13,385 nucleotides of DNA, from the NCBI GenBank assembly GCA_001598975.1, contig BBXU01003156.1:1-13385 (forward strand). Direction: 5' to 3'. A program made the position numbers and the translations under genes. The stretch comes from Parachlorella kessleri. Taxonomy: Eukaryota > Chlorophyta > Trebouxiophyceae > Chlorellales > Chlorellaceae. The notes under the pieces are model-generated. The model made no database searches. It saw only the letters and a list, made by a program, of their open reading frames with translations, and was not told the DNA's origin. How positions within the stretch are numbered: position 1 is the stretch's first letter; each line of letters opens with the position of its first letter. Positions 1-7,307 of the stretch are shown one piece after another.

Positions 1-1
1 A

Positions 2-247
2 ACAAAATCTTTTTTACTTATTTTAGGAACAGATTTATTAGTTGGTTTTCATTCTCCTCATGGATGGGAAGTTTTTTTAGAGGGTTTTTTAAGACATTTA
101 GGTTTGCCTGAAAATGTTGAATTTATGTCGTTATTTGTTGCTACATTTCCTGTATTTTTAGATACTGTTTTTAAATATTGGATTTTTCGTTCACTAAACA
201 AAATTTCTCCTTCAACAGTTGCTACATATCATAATATGATTGAATAA
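2..247 (+). CDS. cemA: Chloroplast envelope membrane protein CemA, C-terminal part (5' end outside window)
   Basis: The reading frame is open from the left edge and ends at TAA 245-247, giving the last 81 residues. The segment contains [19 protein letters not shown] and ends with [16 protein letters not shown] and [10 protein letters not shown]. This matches the conserved C-terminus of CemA (Ycf10): the FHS-HGWE motif, the (F)KYWIFR-LN--SPS motif and a terminal YH-M-E. The [25 protein letters not shown] stretch is hydrophobic and suits the last membrane segment. CemA is an inner-envelope protein linked to proton extrusion and inorganic carbon uptake. The start codon and N-terminal two thirds lie outside the window. 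In many streptophyte plastids cemA directly precedes petA; here petA begins about 12.8 kb further on, same strand, after the ribosomal cluster and chlI. Confidence 0.95.
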   Translation, partial: TKSFLLILGTDLLVGFHSPHGWEVFLEGFLRHLGLPENVEFMSLFVATFPVFLDTVFKYWIFRSLNKISPSTVATYHNMIE

Positions 248-871
248 TTTAAACTTTTTATTATAAACATTAACTTTTTAAATAAAAAAAATATGCTTAA
301 ATTAGAACTAAAGAGGTTCTTATTAAAAAATCAATAGTTATTATTTTATTCTTATTAAATATGGGTCAAATAATAAATATTGAATATCTTTATAGTTAAT
401 TTTTTTTTGACATTTTTATTAAGAGGTTACTTTTTTTTTACTACTGATATATTGGAAAATAGAATAGTTACAAAAACAGGTAGTTCGTTATAGTAAAGCA
501 TAAGCGACTTGCGTCCTGTAAACTAAGGTGTAAGCAGGTATTTTTTACTTTTACTTTTCTTTTTACAGTTCTAGTTCTTTTTCGTTTCCAGGTTTAAAAC
601 CTCTTGTTTTTTTTTTCCTTTTCCAAAAAGGAAATGTAAAAGGAGTTTTAAAAACTCTGTACGTTGCGCTTTTTTAGAAAAGTAAAAAAGAAAATAAAAA
701 AACGGAATAGAAAAAAATCCTTAATAAAAATTTATTTTGTAAAAATGAAAATTAAACAATAATGAAAATTTTTCTAAAAAAATCAATAAAAATAAATTAA
801 CTAAATTTTTCTTTTCAAAAAAGCTTTGCTTTTTTGAACTTATATTAAAAAAAATTATAAATAAAATAAAT
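248..871. other. cemA-rpl23 spacer, 624 bp, with small hairpins
   Basis: No gene is recognisable here. A slightly more GC-rich island lies at about 478-540; it shows no tRNA cloverleaf. It contains AGCATAAGCGACTT at 497-510, which recurs inverted with one mismatch at 8860-8873. Hairpins: TTTCCTTTT/AAAAGGAAA at 614-634, GAGTTTT/AAAACTC at 643-657, and TTCAAAAAAGC/GCTTTTTTGAA at 814-838. A weak promoter-like pair TTTACT (437-442) and TAGAAT (460-465), 17 bp apart, could drive the rpl23 cluster, but AT-rich spacer gives many such matches by chance. Confidence 0.7.
814..838 (+). repeat. Hairpin in the rpl23 5' region
   Basis: Perfect 11-bp arms (TTCAAAAAAGC at 814-824, GCTTTTTTGAA at 828-838) around a 3-base TTT loop, 33 bp before the rpl23 ATG. 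It could act as a 5'-UTR structure or as a processing barrier. It resembles the other short-loop A-tract/T-tract hairpins in the window. Confidence 0.7.
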
Positions 872-1132
872 ATGATGCTAGACTTGGTGAAATATCCTGT
901 GATTCGTACAGAAAAAGCTACTCGTTTAATTGAAAATAAACAATTTAGTTTTGATGTAGATGTACGCCTCACAAAAACTCAAATTCGAAAACTTGTAGAA
1001 GAGTTTTTTAATGTAAAAGTACTGGCAGTAAATACACATCGTCCACCTCGAAAAAATAAACGTGTTAGTTCAAGACTGAATTCAAAACGTGTAATTATAA
1101 CAATTGGTGGTGATGTAACTTTATTAAAATAA
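872..1132 (+). CDS. rpl23: 50S ribosomal protein L23, chloroplastic
   Basis: 86 residues. L23 binds 23S rRNA domain III near the polypeptide exit tunnel and is a docking point for chaperones and SRP. Visible hallmarks are the N-terminal [15 protein letters not shown] segment, the central [24 protein letters not shown] helix-strand region, and [12 protein letters not shown], the basic loop, followed by the last strand RVIITI. Length fits plastid L23. Two tandem ATG codons (872 and 875) are possible starts. The second gives MLDLVKYP, closer to the usual plastid N-terminus; the first is reported because nothing in the upstream sequence decides between them and no Shine-Dalgarno is seen. It is the first gene of the ribosomal cluster and is followed after 19 bp by rpl2, so the two are probably co-transcribed. 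Confidence 0.95.
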   Translation: MMLDLVKYPVIRTEKATRLIENKQFSFDVDVRLTKTQIRKLVEEFFNVKVLAVNTHRPPRKNKRVSSRLNSKRVIITIGGDVTLLK

Positions 1133-1151
1133 AATGCAATGGATATAGACT

Positions 1152-1979
1152 ATGGCTATTCGTTTTTTTAAAGCTGCCACACCAGGTACAAGACATGGTT
1201 CAGTATTAGATTTTTCTGAAATATCTTCTAAAAAACCAGAAAAAAGTTTAACTACTTGGTGGTCTCGTTCAAAAGGGCGAAATAATAAAGGGATTATTAC
1301 AAGTCGACATCGCGGTGGTGGTCATAAAAAACTTTATCGCGATGTTGATTTTAAAAGAAATAAGGTTGGGGTATCAGCAAAAGTAAGTAGTATTGAATAT
1401 GATCCAAATCGTAATGCACATATTTCATTATTACATTATCAAGATGGAGAAAAAAAATATATTTTACACCCAGCTGGTCTTAAGATAGGAGATTTTGTAA
1501 TAGCTTCTTTAAATGCAACTATTTCTATTGGTAACTCATTACCACTAACTAATATTCCATTAGGTACGGAAGTTCATAATATTGAATTAAAACCAGGTGC
1601 CGGTGGACAATTAGTTAGAGCTGCTGGTACAGTAGCACAAATTGTTGCTAAAGAAGGAAATTATGTGACTTTACGTTTGCCTTCAGGTGAAGTTCGTTTA
1701 GTGCCACAAAATTGTTGGGCAACAATCGGTCGAGTAGGTAATGTTGACAAAATTAATCTTACATTAGGAAAGGCTGGTCGTAATAGATGGTTAGGCCGTC
1801 GTCCTCATGTTCGTGGTTCAGCCATGAACCCAGTAGATCATCCGCATGGTGGTGGGGAAGGCCGTGCACCTATTGGTCGTTCTCGACCATTAAGCCCTTG
1901 GGGTAAACCCGCATTAGGTGTAAAAACACGTAAACGTAAAAAATTTAGTAATTTTTTAATTCTTCAGAAAAGAAAATAA
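1152..1979 (+). CDS. rpl2: 50S ribosomal protein L2, chloroplastic
   Basis: 275 residues, the normal length for plastid L2, and uninterrupted (no intron). L2 is a primary 23S rRNA binder needed for subunit association and for the peptidyl-transferase centre. The sequence shows the N-terminal OB-fold region with [17 protein letters not shown] (about 51-67), the SH3-like region with [16 protein letters not shown] (about 145-160), and the signature [13 protein letters not shown] (226-238), which includes the conserved histidine implicated in peptidyl-transferase activity. The C-terminus is the usual GKPALG-KTRKRKK, followed by a short lineage-specific tail [10 protein letters not shown]. The ATG at 1152 gives [14 protein letters not shown], the standard start. 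It lies 19 bp after rpl23. A 522-bp repeat-rich spacer follows. Confidence 0.97.
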   Translation: MAIRFFKAATPGTRHGSVLDFSEISSKKPEKSLTTWWSRSKGRNNKGIITSRHRGGGHKKLYRDVDFKRNKVGVSAKVSSIEYDPNRNAHISLLHYQDGEKKYILHPAGLKIGDFVIASLNATISIGNSLPLTNIPLGTEVHNIELKPGAGGQLVRAAGTVAQIVAKEGNYVTLRLPSGEVRLVPQNCWATIGRVGNVDKINLTLGKAGRNRWLGRRPHVRGSAMNPVDHPHGGGEGRAPIGRSRPLSPWGKPALGVKTRKRKKFSNFLILQKRK

Positions 1980-2501
1980 GAAAGACTAGTAATCTCTTTT
2001 TACATTTTATTTTATTATTCTGTGAAAAAATATGTTCATTTTTACTTTTTTATGATGAAAAAAAAGTAAAAAATGAAAGTGTATTTTATTTTGGTGCATT
2101 TTTATTTTTTTTCCTGTTCTTGTTCTAGGTTACAGTTTTTGTTCTTCCGTTTCCATTTCTTTTACAAAAATTTAGTTGGTTCCCTTTTCATTCCAAAAAA
2201 CTGGGTTTTTTGGACCAAATTTCGTTTTTGGCAAAGTAAAAGGAACCAATGAAGTTAGTTCCAAGTTGAAAACCTGGTGTTTTGTTTTTAGAAAAAAACG
2301 AAAGAACAAGAACTTGAACTGAAAAACTGGAAAAGGAATTCCGTTTTCATTTTTTTTTAACAAGTTGTCTTTTTTTACTTTGTAAAAAAAAGCTAAGACC
2401 AAATGCAATAAACTTTGTTGGTTCAAAAAACTCAGTTTTTTGAAAAGGGAGAAATGCAAAAGAAAAACATCAAAAATGCACAAACAAAAAACAATAGAAC
2501 T
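1980..2501. repeat. rpl2-rps19 spacer, 522 bp, dense repeat cluster
   Basis: No gene is seen. A hairpin with TTTACTTTTTT (2041-2051) and AAAAAAAAGTAAA (2058-2070) lies about 60 bp after rpl2 and may be its 3'-end stabiliser. From about 2100 the spacer is a mosaic of dispersed-repeat modules: TCCAAAAAAC/GTTTTTTGGA with loop TGG (2192-2214), AAAAGGAACCAATGAAG near 2240, an AAAACTGG/AAAAGG stretch near 2320-2337, the long repeat copy A (2339-2419), and TTCAAAAAAC/GTTTTTTGAA with loop TCA (2422-2444). The frame leading into rps19 stays open from 2415, so the last repeats could be read as an N-terminal extension of S19, though the conserved start is at 2502. Confidence 0.8.
2339..2419 (+). repeat. 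Dispersed repeat, copy A (matches 12818-12902)
   Basis: Begins TTCCGTTTTCATTT, continues AAGTTGT and a T-tract hairpin, then AGCTAAGACCAAATGCAATA and an ACTTTGTT end. Copy B at 12818-12902 has the same modules in the same order, including AAGCTAAGACCAAATG followed by TAATAAATTTTGTT. The hairpin here has left arm TTTTTTTAC (2370-2378), loop TTT (2379-2381) and right arm GTAAAAAAA (2382-2390). In copy B the loop is AAA. The copy lies 83 bp upstream of the rps19 ATG; copy B lies in the petA 5' region. Confidence 0.85.
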
Positions 2502-2780
2502 ATGGCAAGATCATTAAAAAAAGCCCCATTTGTGGCAGATCATTTACTTAAAAAAGTTGAGCGATTAAATGCACAAGGTGATAAAAAAGTGATTAAGACC
2601 TGGTCTCGTGCGTCCACTATTGTGCCTGTAATGATAGGTCATACCATTGCTGTACATAATGGTCGTGAACATATTCCTGTGTTCGTTACAGATCAAATGG
2701 TAGGACACAAATTAGGGGAATTTGCTCCAACACGCACTTTCCGTGGTCATGTGAAAAAAGATAAAAAATCAAAAAGATAA
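2502..2780 (+). CDS. rps19: 30S ribosomal protein S19, chloroplastic
   Basis: 92 residues from ATG 2502, exactly the usual plastid S19 length. S19 forms a complex with S13 in the 30S head and contacts the A-site tRNA region. Conserved stretches are the N-terminal [48 protein letters not shown], and the C-terminal [20 protein letters not shown]. The frame is open upstream to 2415 with further ATG/TTG codons, which would add 29 residues of repeat-derived sequence. That extension has no counterpart in the family as I know it, so the start at MARS is preferred. The stop is 7 bp before the rps3 ATG, so the two genes are tightly coupled. Confidence 0.96.
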   Translation: MARSLKKAPFVADHLLKKVERLNAQGDKKVIKTWSRASTIVPVMIGHTIAVHNGREHIPVFVTDQMVGHKLGEFAPTRTFRGHVKKDKKSKR

Positions 2781-2787
2781 ATTGATT

Positions 2788-3480
2788 ATGGGACAAAAAG
2801 TACATCCTTTAGGATTTCGTCTCGGTATAACACAAAAACATCAAAGTTATTGGTGTACAAAACCTAGAATATCCGCTATTTGGGTAGACGATGCCAGTCT
2901 TCTTCGACGTTTTATTCAAAAAAATTATACCGGTGCAGGTATTACAAATATCGAAATACATAGACGAGAATTAGATTATTCATCTATTGCTATTAAAATT
3001 TATGCCGCACGTCCAGCATTATTTTCAGGCCGAGATCTAAAATCTTTAGATTCTCTTCGAGACCAATTACTAAAAAAATTAAAAGCATTTTATAGAAAAC
3101 GAAATTTACCTGATCCAGGTAATATTAATATAAGTCTTTATATTAAACCTGTTAAAGAACCTGATTCTTTTGCAGCTGTACTTGCTGAAAAATTAGTTGA
3201 AGATTTACAACAACGAAAACCATATCGTCGTGCAATGCGTCAAGTAATCCAAAAAGCAATTCGTGCTGGTGTCAAAGGAATTAAAGTTCAAATTTCAGGT
3301 CGTTTAAATGGTGCTGATATAGCACGATCAGAAGAGTTAAGGGAAGGACCAGTACCTTTACAAACTTTGCGCGCAGATATTGATTATAGTTCAAAATCAG
3401 CAAAAACAATTTTTGGCCTGTTAGGCGTTAAAATTTGGGTATTCCATGGTGAACGTTTAAATCCTTTAACCAATTTTTAA
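2788..3480 (+). CDS. rps3: 30S ribosomal protein S3, chloroplastic
   Basis: 230 residues from ATG 2788 (MGQKVHPLGFRLG, the family's standard start; an in-frame TTG six bases upstream is unlikely). S3 sits at the mRNA entry channel. The N-terminal segment is followed by a type-II KH region (about 55-110: IHRRELDYSSIAIKIYAARP, then ALFSGRDLKSLDSLRDQLLKK). The canonical GxxG loop is degenerate here, reading GRDL at 81-84. The C-terminal domain is well conserved: RRAMRQVIQKAIRAGVKGIK, then SGRLNGADIARSEELREG and LQTLRADIDYSS, ending in GVKIWVFHGE. The length is compact, without the large insertions known in some chlorophycean S3. It follows rps19 by 7 bp and precedes rpl16 by 33 bp. rpl22, which lies between rps19 and rps3 in land plants, is absent. 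Confidence 0.96.
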   Translation: MGQKVHPLGFRLGITQKHQSYWCTKPRISAIWVDDASLLRRFIQKNYTGAGITNIEIHRRELDYSSIAIKIYAARPALFSGRDLKSLDSLRDQLLKKLKAFYRKRNLPDPGNINISLYIKPVKEPDSFAAVLAEKLVEDLQQRKPYRRAMRQVIQKAIRAGVKGIKVQISGRLNGADIARSEELREGPVPLQTLRADIDYSSKSAKTIFGLLGVKIWVFHGERLNPLTNF

Positions 3481-3513
3481 AAAATTTTAAAAAAGTATAA
3501 ATCATAACTTTAT

Positions 3514-3918
3514 ATGTTAAGCCCAAAAAGAACTAAATATAGAAAACACCATCGTGGTCGTATGAGAGGAAAAGCCTCTCGTGGAAATACATTGGTATTT
3601 GGAGATTATGGATTACAAACATTAGAATGTTCTTGGATTACCTCTCGTCAGATAGAAGCTGCTAGACGTGCTATGACACGACAAGTACGTAGAGGTGGTC
3701 AAATATGGATTCGTCTTTTTCCAGATAAACCAGTTACTATGCGTCCAGCAGAAACCAGAATGGGTTCTGGAAAAGGAGCTCCAGAATATTGGGTTGCTGT
3801 AGTAAAACCTGGAAAAATTCTTTATGAATTAAAAGGTGTACCAGAAACAGTAGCTCGTGTAGCTCTTCTCCTAGCGGCTTCAAAATTACCAGTTAAAACA
3901 CAAATTCTTGTAAAGTAA
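3514..3918 (+). CDS. rpl16: 50S ribosomal protein L16, chloroplastic
   Basis: 134 residues, the usual plastid length, with no intron (many land-plant rpl16 genes carry one after the first codons). L16 binds near the A-site tRNA elbow in the 50S subunit. It begins [20 protein letters not shown], the standard N-terminus, and has [35 protein letters not shown], the conserved [19 protein letters not shown] segment (about 82-100), and ends [17 protein letters not shown]. It is 33 bp downstream of rps3. A 258-bp spacer with nested inverted repeats separates it from rpl14. Confidence 0.97.
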   Translation: MLSPKRTKYRKHHRGRMRGKASRGNTLVFGDYGLQTLECSWITSRQIEAARRAMTRQVRRGGQIWIRLFPDKPVTMRPAETRMGSGKGAPEYWVAVVKPGKILYELKGVPETVARVALLLAASKLPVKTQILVK

Positions 3919-3975
3919 GTATAAAATAAATGGGTTTCTTCATTTTTACTGTGTAAAAATAAAGAATGTGTTTTA

Positions 3976-4095
3976 CGTTTCTTTTCCAGTTGTTTTTCTT
4001 TTTCTGTTTCCAGGTTGAAAACCTGGAAATAAGCACAGCGGACAGAGTTTGTTTTTGGAAAAAGAACTGGAACTGAAAAACTGTAAAAAGAAACG
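3976..4095 (+). repeat. Nested inverted repeat in the rpl16-rpl14 spacer
   Basis: At the centre is a perfect 10-bp stem, TTTCCAGGTT (4007-4016) with AACCTGGAAA (4020-4029) around a GAA loop. Outside it are imperfect arms CGTTTCTTTTCCAGTT (from 3976) and AACTGTAAAAAGAAACG (to 4095). The right side also contains TTTGTTTTTGGAAAAAGAAC, a module seen in other spacers. The CCAGG/CCTGG core matches the stem-loops at 5293-5335 and 10872-10890. Confidence 0.8.
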
Positions 4096-4166
4096 AAAAG
4101 GAAAAGCAAACTTAAATACAAATAAAAAAATAAATCCAAAAAACAAATTGGCTCATAGTAAAAAAA

Positions 4167-4170
4167 GAGG
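4167..4170 (+). promoter_or_regulatory. Shine-Dalgarno-like GAGG for rpl14
   Basis: GAGG lies 6 bases before the rpl14 ATG (AAAAAAGAGGGACGTTATG), a good distance for pairing with the 16S rRNA 3' end. Most genes in this window lack such a site. Confidence 0.5.
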
Positions 4171-4176
4171 GACGTT

Positions 4177-4545
4177 ATGATTCAACCGCAAACTTATCTT
4201 CGAGTAGCAGATAATACAGGTGCTAGAGAGCTTATGTGTATTCGAGTACTAGGTGGTGGAAAACAACGAGCTGCTACAGTGGGTGATATTATAATTGCTG
4301 TTGTCAAAGATGCTACTCCTAATATGCCCGTAAAAAAATCGGACATAGTTCGTGCAGTTATTGTTCGAACACGCAAAAATGTTCGACGATCCAATGGAAC
4401 AAGCATTCGTTTTGATGAAAATGCAGCAGTTATTATAAATAAAGAGAATAATCCTCGAGGCACTCGAGTTTTTGGTCCGGTAGCTCGTGAATTACGTGAT
4501 GGTAATTTTACAAAAATTATTTCATTAGCACCGGAAGTTTTGTAG
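4177..4545 (+). CDS. rpl14: 50S ribosomal protein L14, chloroplastic
   Basis: 122 residues, the invariant length for bacterial-type L14. L14 lies at the subunit interface and binds 16S and 23S rRNA across bridges with L19. Conserved blocks: [27 protein letters not shown] at the start, [24 protein letters not shown], and [32 protein letters not shown] with the final strand [12 protein letters not shown]. The start is supported by the family N-terminus and by GAGG six bases upstream. It lies between repeat-rich rpl16 and rpl5 spacers; the 101 bp following it are plain AT-rich sequence. Confidence 0.97.
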   Translation: MIQPQTYLRVADNTGARELMCIRVLGGGKQRAATVGDIIIAVVKDATPNMPVKKSDIVRAVIVRTRKNVRRSNGTSIRFDENAAVIINKENNPRGTRVFGPVARELRDGNFTKIISLAPEVL

Positions 4546-4646
4546 TCTTTTTTTATTTATTTGATTTTAAATTAAGATATTTAAAAAAGAACAAACTTGA
4601 TAAAAAAGCAATTTAAAAAAAGAATAATAAATATAAGAGATTTTAT

Positions 4647-5189
4647 ATGGTGCAACGATTAGAAAATTTCTATCATGAGAAAATTATTCCACAATTAATG
4701 GAACAATTTCATTATAAAAATATACATCAAGTACCGACACTTGAAAAAATTGTAATTAATCGTGGTCTGGGTGATGCTTCCCAAAATGCAAAACTTTTAG
4801 AATCTTTTTCGAAAGAACTTAGCATTATTGCTGGTCAGCAAGGGGTTATTACAAGATCAAAAAAAGCTATTGCTGGTTTTAAACTTAGACAAAAAATGCC
4901 AGTAGGTTTAGTTGTTACACTTCGTGGTGAACGAATGTATGCTTTTTTAGATCGTTTAATTAATTTAGCTCTACCACGAATTCGTGATTTTCAAGGTGTC
5001 AATCCAAAAAGTTTTGATGGGCATGGTAATTATAGTTTAGGCCTAGAAGAACAATTGATGTTTCCTGAAATTGATTATGACAAAATTGATCAAGTTCGTG
5101 GTATGGATGTTTCAATTATTACTACATCAACCAACGATCAAGAAGCTAGTGCCTTATTAAAAGCATTTGGAATGCCATTTAAACGTTAA
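4647..5189 (+). CDS. rpl5: 50S ribosomal protein L5, chloroplastic
   Basis: 180 residues, the normal length. L5 binds 5S rRNA and forms part of the central protuberance, contacting the P-site tRNA. The start [17 protein letters not shown] is followed by [81 protein letters not shown] and the C-terminal [27 protein letters not shown], all diagnostic for L5. rpl5 is retained in chlorophyte and red-lineage plastids but is missing from land-plant plastids, which supports the algal assignment. rpl24 and rps14, its bacterial neighbours, are not next to it. Confidence 0.97.
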   Translation: MVQRLENFYHEKIIPQLMEQFHYKNIHQVPTLEKIVINRGLGDASQNAKLLESFSKELSIIAGQQGVITRSKKAIAGFKLRQKMPVGLVVTLRGERMYAFLDRLINLALPRIRDFQGVNPKSFDGHGNYSLGLEEQLMFPEIDYDKIDQVRGMDVSIITTSTNDQEASALLKAFGMPFKR

Positions 5190-5543
5190 TTTTTAATAGT
5201 CTTTTTTATCCTTAAGTTTATAATTTAAGATGATTATAAATAATAATCACTTTTTTTTTTTTTCTTCCAAAAATTTTCTTGGTTCCATTTTCTATTCCAG
5301 GTTGTTCCAGGATTTACCTGGAACAACCTGGAATAGGTTGAAACCTGGACTAAACAAAGTTTTTGCAAAAGGAAGAAAAGCAAAAGGAAAGTTAAAAAAG
5401 ACCAAAAACACTAGCTTCTGTTTTTTTTAGATAATTTTATCTAAATAATTCAGATGTTTTTTAAAGTTTTTAAAAAACAATGAAGCTATTCTTGATTAAT
5501 TCTCTTAATCAAGAAAAGAATTAATAAACAGAAATAATGAATT
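5190..5543. repeat. rpl5-rps8 spacer, 354 bp, stem-loop cluster
   Basis: No gene is seen. Starting from the left: a T-tract, the long CCAGG palindrome at 5293-5335 (separate entry), an extra GGTTGAAACC half-copy at 5336-5345, AAACAAAGTTTTTGCAAAAGG at about 5353 (a module shared with rps8 and other spacers; first 20 bases match best), TTTAGATAA/TTATCTAAA with a 2-base loop at 5426-5445, and TTCTTGATTAA/TTAATCAAGAA with a TTCTC loop at 5489-5515, 28 bp before rps8. The open frame through 5230-5430 is made of these repeats and looks non-genic. Confidence 0.8.
5293..5335 (+). repeat. Perfect 19-bp stem-loop with doubled CCAGG units
   Basis: Left arm 5293-5311 and right arm 5317-5335 are perfectly complementary over 19 bases around the loop ATTTA. 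Each arm holds two CCAGG (or CCTGG) units spaced by TTGTT/AACAA. It is the most complete member of the CCAGG/CCTGG hairpin family also seen at 4007-4029 and 10872-10890. Confidence 0.92.
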
Positions 5544-6026
5544 ATGGTAAACGATACGATTAGTGATATGCTGACACGAATTCGAAATGCAAATTTAGCA
5601 CATAAAAAGACCGTGTCAGTTTCCAAAACAAAAATTCATGAGAAAATTTGTGAAATTCTTGAAAAAGAAGGATTTATTACAAGTTTTCAGATATCTGAAA
5701 ATCAAATTAATGAATTAATTATTCATTTAAAATATCAGACAACTTTTTCTGATACAAAAAACAAAGTTTTTGGAAAAGGAAAAGGAACCAACGTTGTTTT
5801 TGTAAAAGGAAAAGGAAATGGAAGTAGTGGTTTAGGAAAACCATGTATTACAAATTTAAAACGAATTAGTAAACCAGGACTTCGAGTTTACACAAATCAT
5901 AAAGAAATTCCAAAAATTCTTGGTGGTATGGGTATTATTATTCTATCTACTTCTCAAGGATTAATGACCGATCGTGATGCACGTTCTCGTCATCTTGGTG
6001 GCGAAGTAATTTGTTCCATATGGTAA
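5544..6026 (+). CDS. rps8: 30S ribosomal protein S8, chloroplastic, with an in-frame repeat insertion
   Basis: 160 residues against about 130 for a typical plastid S8. S8 is a primary 16S rRNA binder in the central domain. The flanks are standard: MVNDTISDMLTRIRNANLAHKK at the start, then EKEGFITSF (41-49), and after the insert CITNLKRISKPGLRVYTNHK, ILGGMGIIILSTSQGLMTDRDAR and the terminal GGEVICSIW. Between HLKY (61-64) and GKPCITNLKRI (98-), where the family has only a few residues, lie roughly 30 extra residues (about 65-96) rich in Lys and Gly, including KNKVFGKGKGTNVVFVKGKG (72-91). The DNA coding for them matches a dispersed repeat and a segment of rpoA in the same frame. The insert adds no stop or frameshift, and conserved residues on both sides are intact, so the protein is probably functional with an enlarged basic loop. 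Confidence 0.95.
   Translation: MVNDTISDMLTRIRNANLAHKKTVSVSKTKIHEKICEILEKEGFITSFQISENQINELIIHLKYQTTFSDTKNKVFGKGKGTNVVFVKGKGNGSSGLGKPCITNLKRISKPGLRVYTNHKEIPKILGGMGIIILSTSQGLMTDRDARSRHLGGEVICSIW
5757..5816 (+). repeat. Dispersed repeat inside rps8 coding sequence
   Basis: Sixty bases, 20 codons, in frame within rps8. It starts AAAAACAAAGTTTTTGGAAA and ends GTAAAAGGAAAAGGA. The copy in rpoA (8513-8566) differs at 4 of 54 aligned positions and lacks one GGAAAA unit. Pieces recur in spacers, for example AAAAACAAAGTTTTTGGAAA at 10481-10500. Confidence 0.88.
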
Positions 6027-6407
6027 ATCAAGGAAAAATTTCGGCTATTGTGTACTTCCCCTTTCACTACCGCCTTTTCCATTTCCGTTTATTTTTCCAG
6101 TTTGAAAAACAAGAACTGGAAAAGAAAAAGGAAACCACTGGAAGCCTTCTCCAATTATTCTTTTTATTGCTTTTAAAAAAAGTACTACTTGAATTTTTTG
6201 AATTCTAGCTTTTTAGAATTTTTTTAATGCATTTTTATTATTTTTAGGTTTTTACTATTGTTATATTTAAGTTCCATTTTCTTTTTAAAAGCAAATAATG
6301 CGTAAAAATAAATACAGTATTTAAAAAATGCAAAAAAAAATTCAAAAATTAAATTTATTAAAAATTTTCATATTAGTTTGTTTATATAAAATAGAATAAG
6401 GAGGCCT
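6027..6407. other. rps8-infA spacer, 381 bp
   Basis: No gene is seen. It holds polypurine/polypyrimidine repeat modules at 6055-6150 around a hairpin, TTTTCCAGTT (6093-6102) with AACTGGAAAA (6114-6123). The remainder to 6390 is low-complexity AT-rich sequence. It ends in AAGGAGG (6398-6404), the ribosome binding site of infA. An open frame at 6011-6208 is repeat-derived and not gene-like. Confidence 0.7.
6398..6404 (+). promoter_or_regulatory. Strong Shine-Dalgarno AAGGAGG for infA
   Basis: AAGGAGG is a full match to the 16S rRNA 3'-end complement. It ends 3 bases before the TTG at 6408 and 33 bases before the next in-frame ATG (6438). Its position favours the TTG start, although a 3-base gap is shorter than usual. 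Confidence 0.6.
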
Positions 6408-6647
6408 TTGAATCAAAAAAATAATGATATCATAGAAATGGAAGGCGTCGTAACACAATGTTTATCAAATGGCATGTTTCGAGTGAAATTAGAAAATGGA
6501 TTTTTTGTTCTCGCGCATGTTTCAGGTAAAATACGACGAAATTATATACGTATATTATTAGGTGATCGTGTGGCTGTTGAGTTAAGTCCATATGATTTAA
6601 GTCGTGGACGAATAACTTATCGTCTTCGAACCGTAAAAGAAAAATAA
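6408..6647 (+). CDS. infA: Translation initiation factor IF-1, chloroplastic
   Basis: 79 residues from a TTG start. IF-1 is a single OB (S1-like) domain protein that blocks the 30S A site during initiation. The core is very well conserved: [61 protein letters not shown]. There is no in-frame ATG before residue 11 (6438), and a start there would remove residues [10 protein letters not shown] that correspond to the family's normal N-terminal extension before MEG. The frame is closed at TAA 6387-6389, leaving TTG 6408 (or a less likely ATA 6396) as the start. AAGGAGG just upstream supports it. infA is followed by rpl36 after 25 bp, as in bacterial and many plastid clusters. Confidence 0.93.
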   Translation: MNQKNNDIIEMEGVVTQCLSNGMFRVKLENGFFVLAHVSGKIRRNYIRILLGDRVAVELSPYDLSRGRITYRLRTVKEK

Positions 6648-6672
6648 GTCTATAAATGACGAGAAAATAATT

Positions 6673-6786
6673 ATGAAAGTTCGTCCTTCAGTTCGAAAAA
6701 TGTGTGATAAATGTCGATTAATCCGACGAAAAGGAACTTTACGTGTAATTTGTCAAAATCCAAAACATAAACAAAGACAAGGCTAA
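6673..6786 (+). CDS. rpl36: 50S ribosomal protein L36, chloroplastic
   Basis: 37 residues, the usual length. L36 is a small zinc-ribbon protein of the 50S subunit. The sequence [20 protein letters not shown] continues with [17 protein letters not shown]. The zinc ligands are all present: Cys11, Cys14, Cys27 and His32 (C-x2-C-x12-C-x4-H). It lies 25 bp after infA and is probably co-transcribed with it. After its stop comes a perfect 38-bp palindrome (6827-6864), which may mark the 3' end of this transcript section before rps11. Confidence 0.96.
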   Translation: MKVRPSVRKMCDKCRLIRRKGTLRVICQNPKHKQRQG

Positions 6787-6826
6787 TGGATTAAAATAAG
6801 TTTTTTACTTTTTATTTCACTTCCAA

Positions 6827-6864
6827 TTTTTCACGTTTCATTTTTAAAAATGAAACGTGAAAAA
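6827..6864 (+). repeat. Perfect 38-bp palindrome after rpl36
   Basis: Arms 6827-6845 and 6846-6864 are exact reverse complements (core CACGTTTCATTTTT then AAAAATGAAACGTG). It begins 40 bp after the rpl36 stop. It is a possible 3'-end stabiliser or terminator-like element. Confidence 0.9.
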
Positions 6865-7262
6865 AGTAGTAAGTTGCAAAAATGTAATTTTTGCAAATGA
6901 AAACGGAAAGAAAAACAGAACCAAAACTAATTTTATTCCAACTCAATACAAATACCATATCATAAGATCTTATTGTAAAAAGTATCTTTTTTTATAGTTG
7001 TGTTAAGCAACTTGTATTAATAAATGAATTGAGTTTAAAACTTCTATTGTTCTTGGTAGTACAAATAAAACATGTAATAATGTTTATAAGATAAAATAAC
7101 TTGTACCTTTAACAAAAAATTTTTTTGTTATCGTTCGGAAAATCAAAAATCTTCTATCAAAGATTTTTGCTTTTGTGTTTGAATAATTTATTGATTTGTT
7201 AGATTAAGAAAAAATATATTAATTTAACAAATCAATAACAAAAATAAAAATAACACAGTTAT

Positions 7263-7307
7263 CTTTTTTGTTGTATATTTTTTAATAAAAAATATACAAC
7301 AAAAAAG
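7263..7307 (+). repeat. 45-bp near-perfect palindrome before rps11
   Basis: Arms 7263-7284 and 7286-7307 are exact reverse complements around a single A at 7285. The stem includes TTGTTGTATATTTTTTA and its complement. It ends 60 bp before the rps11 ATG, so if transcribed it would form a strong 5'-UTR hairpin. Confidence 0.92.

Noticed and set aside
407..453. TTGACA at 407-412 as a -35 box for the ribosomal cluster
   Set aside because: No reasonable -10 box at 16-19 bp; the nearest TATATT is 35 bp away.
478..540. Possible tRNA or small RNA in the GC-richer island between cemA and rpl23
   Set aside because: No acceptor-stem pairing, no TTC-A-T loop and no anticodon arm could be assembled on either strand.
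2172..2483. Minus-strand open frame in the rpl2-rps19 spacer
   Set aside because: Phe/Leu/Lys-rich translation of repeats; overlaps the rps19 leader; no recognisable domain.
3822..4463. Minus-strand open frames over rpl16 and rpl14
   Set aside because: They lie antisense to well-conserved ribosomal genes and have no family similarity.
5230..5430. Open frame of 66 codons between rpl5 and rps8
   Set aside because: It is made of the CCAGG palindrome and other repeat modules, has no start signal or family resemblance, and only shows that the repeats tend to stay open.
6011..6208. Open frame overlapping the end of rps8
   Set aside because: Begins inside the S8 C-terminus and then reads repeat modules; no homology seen.
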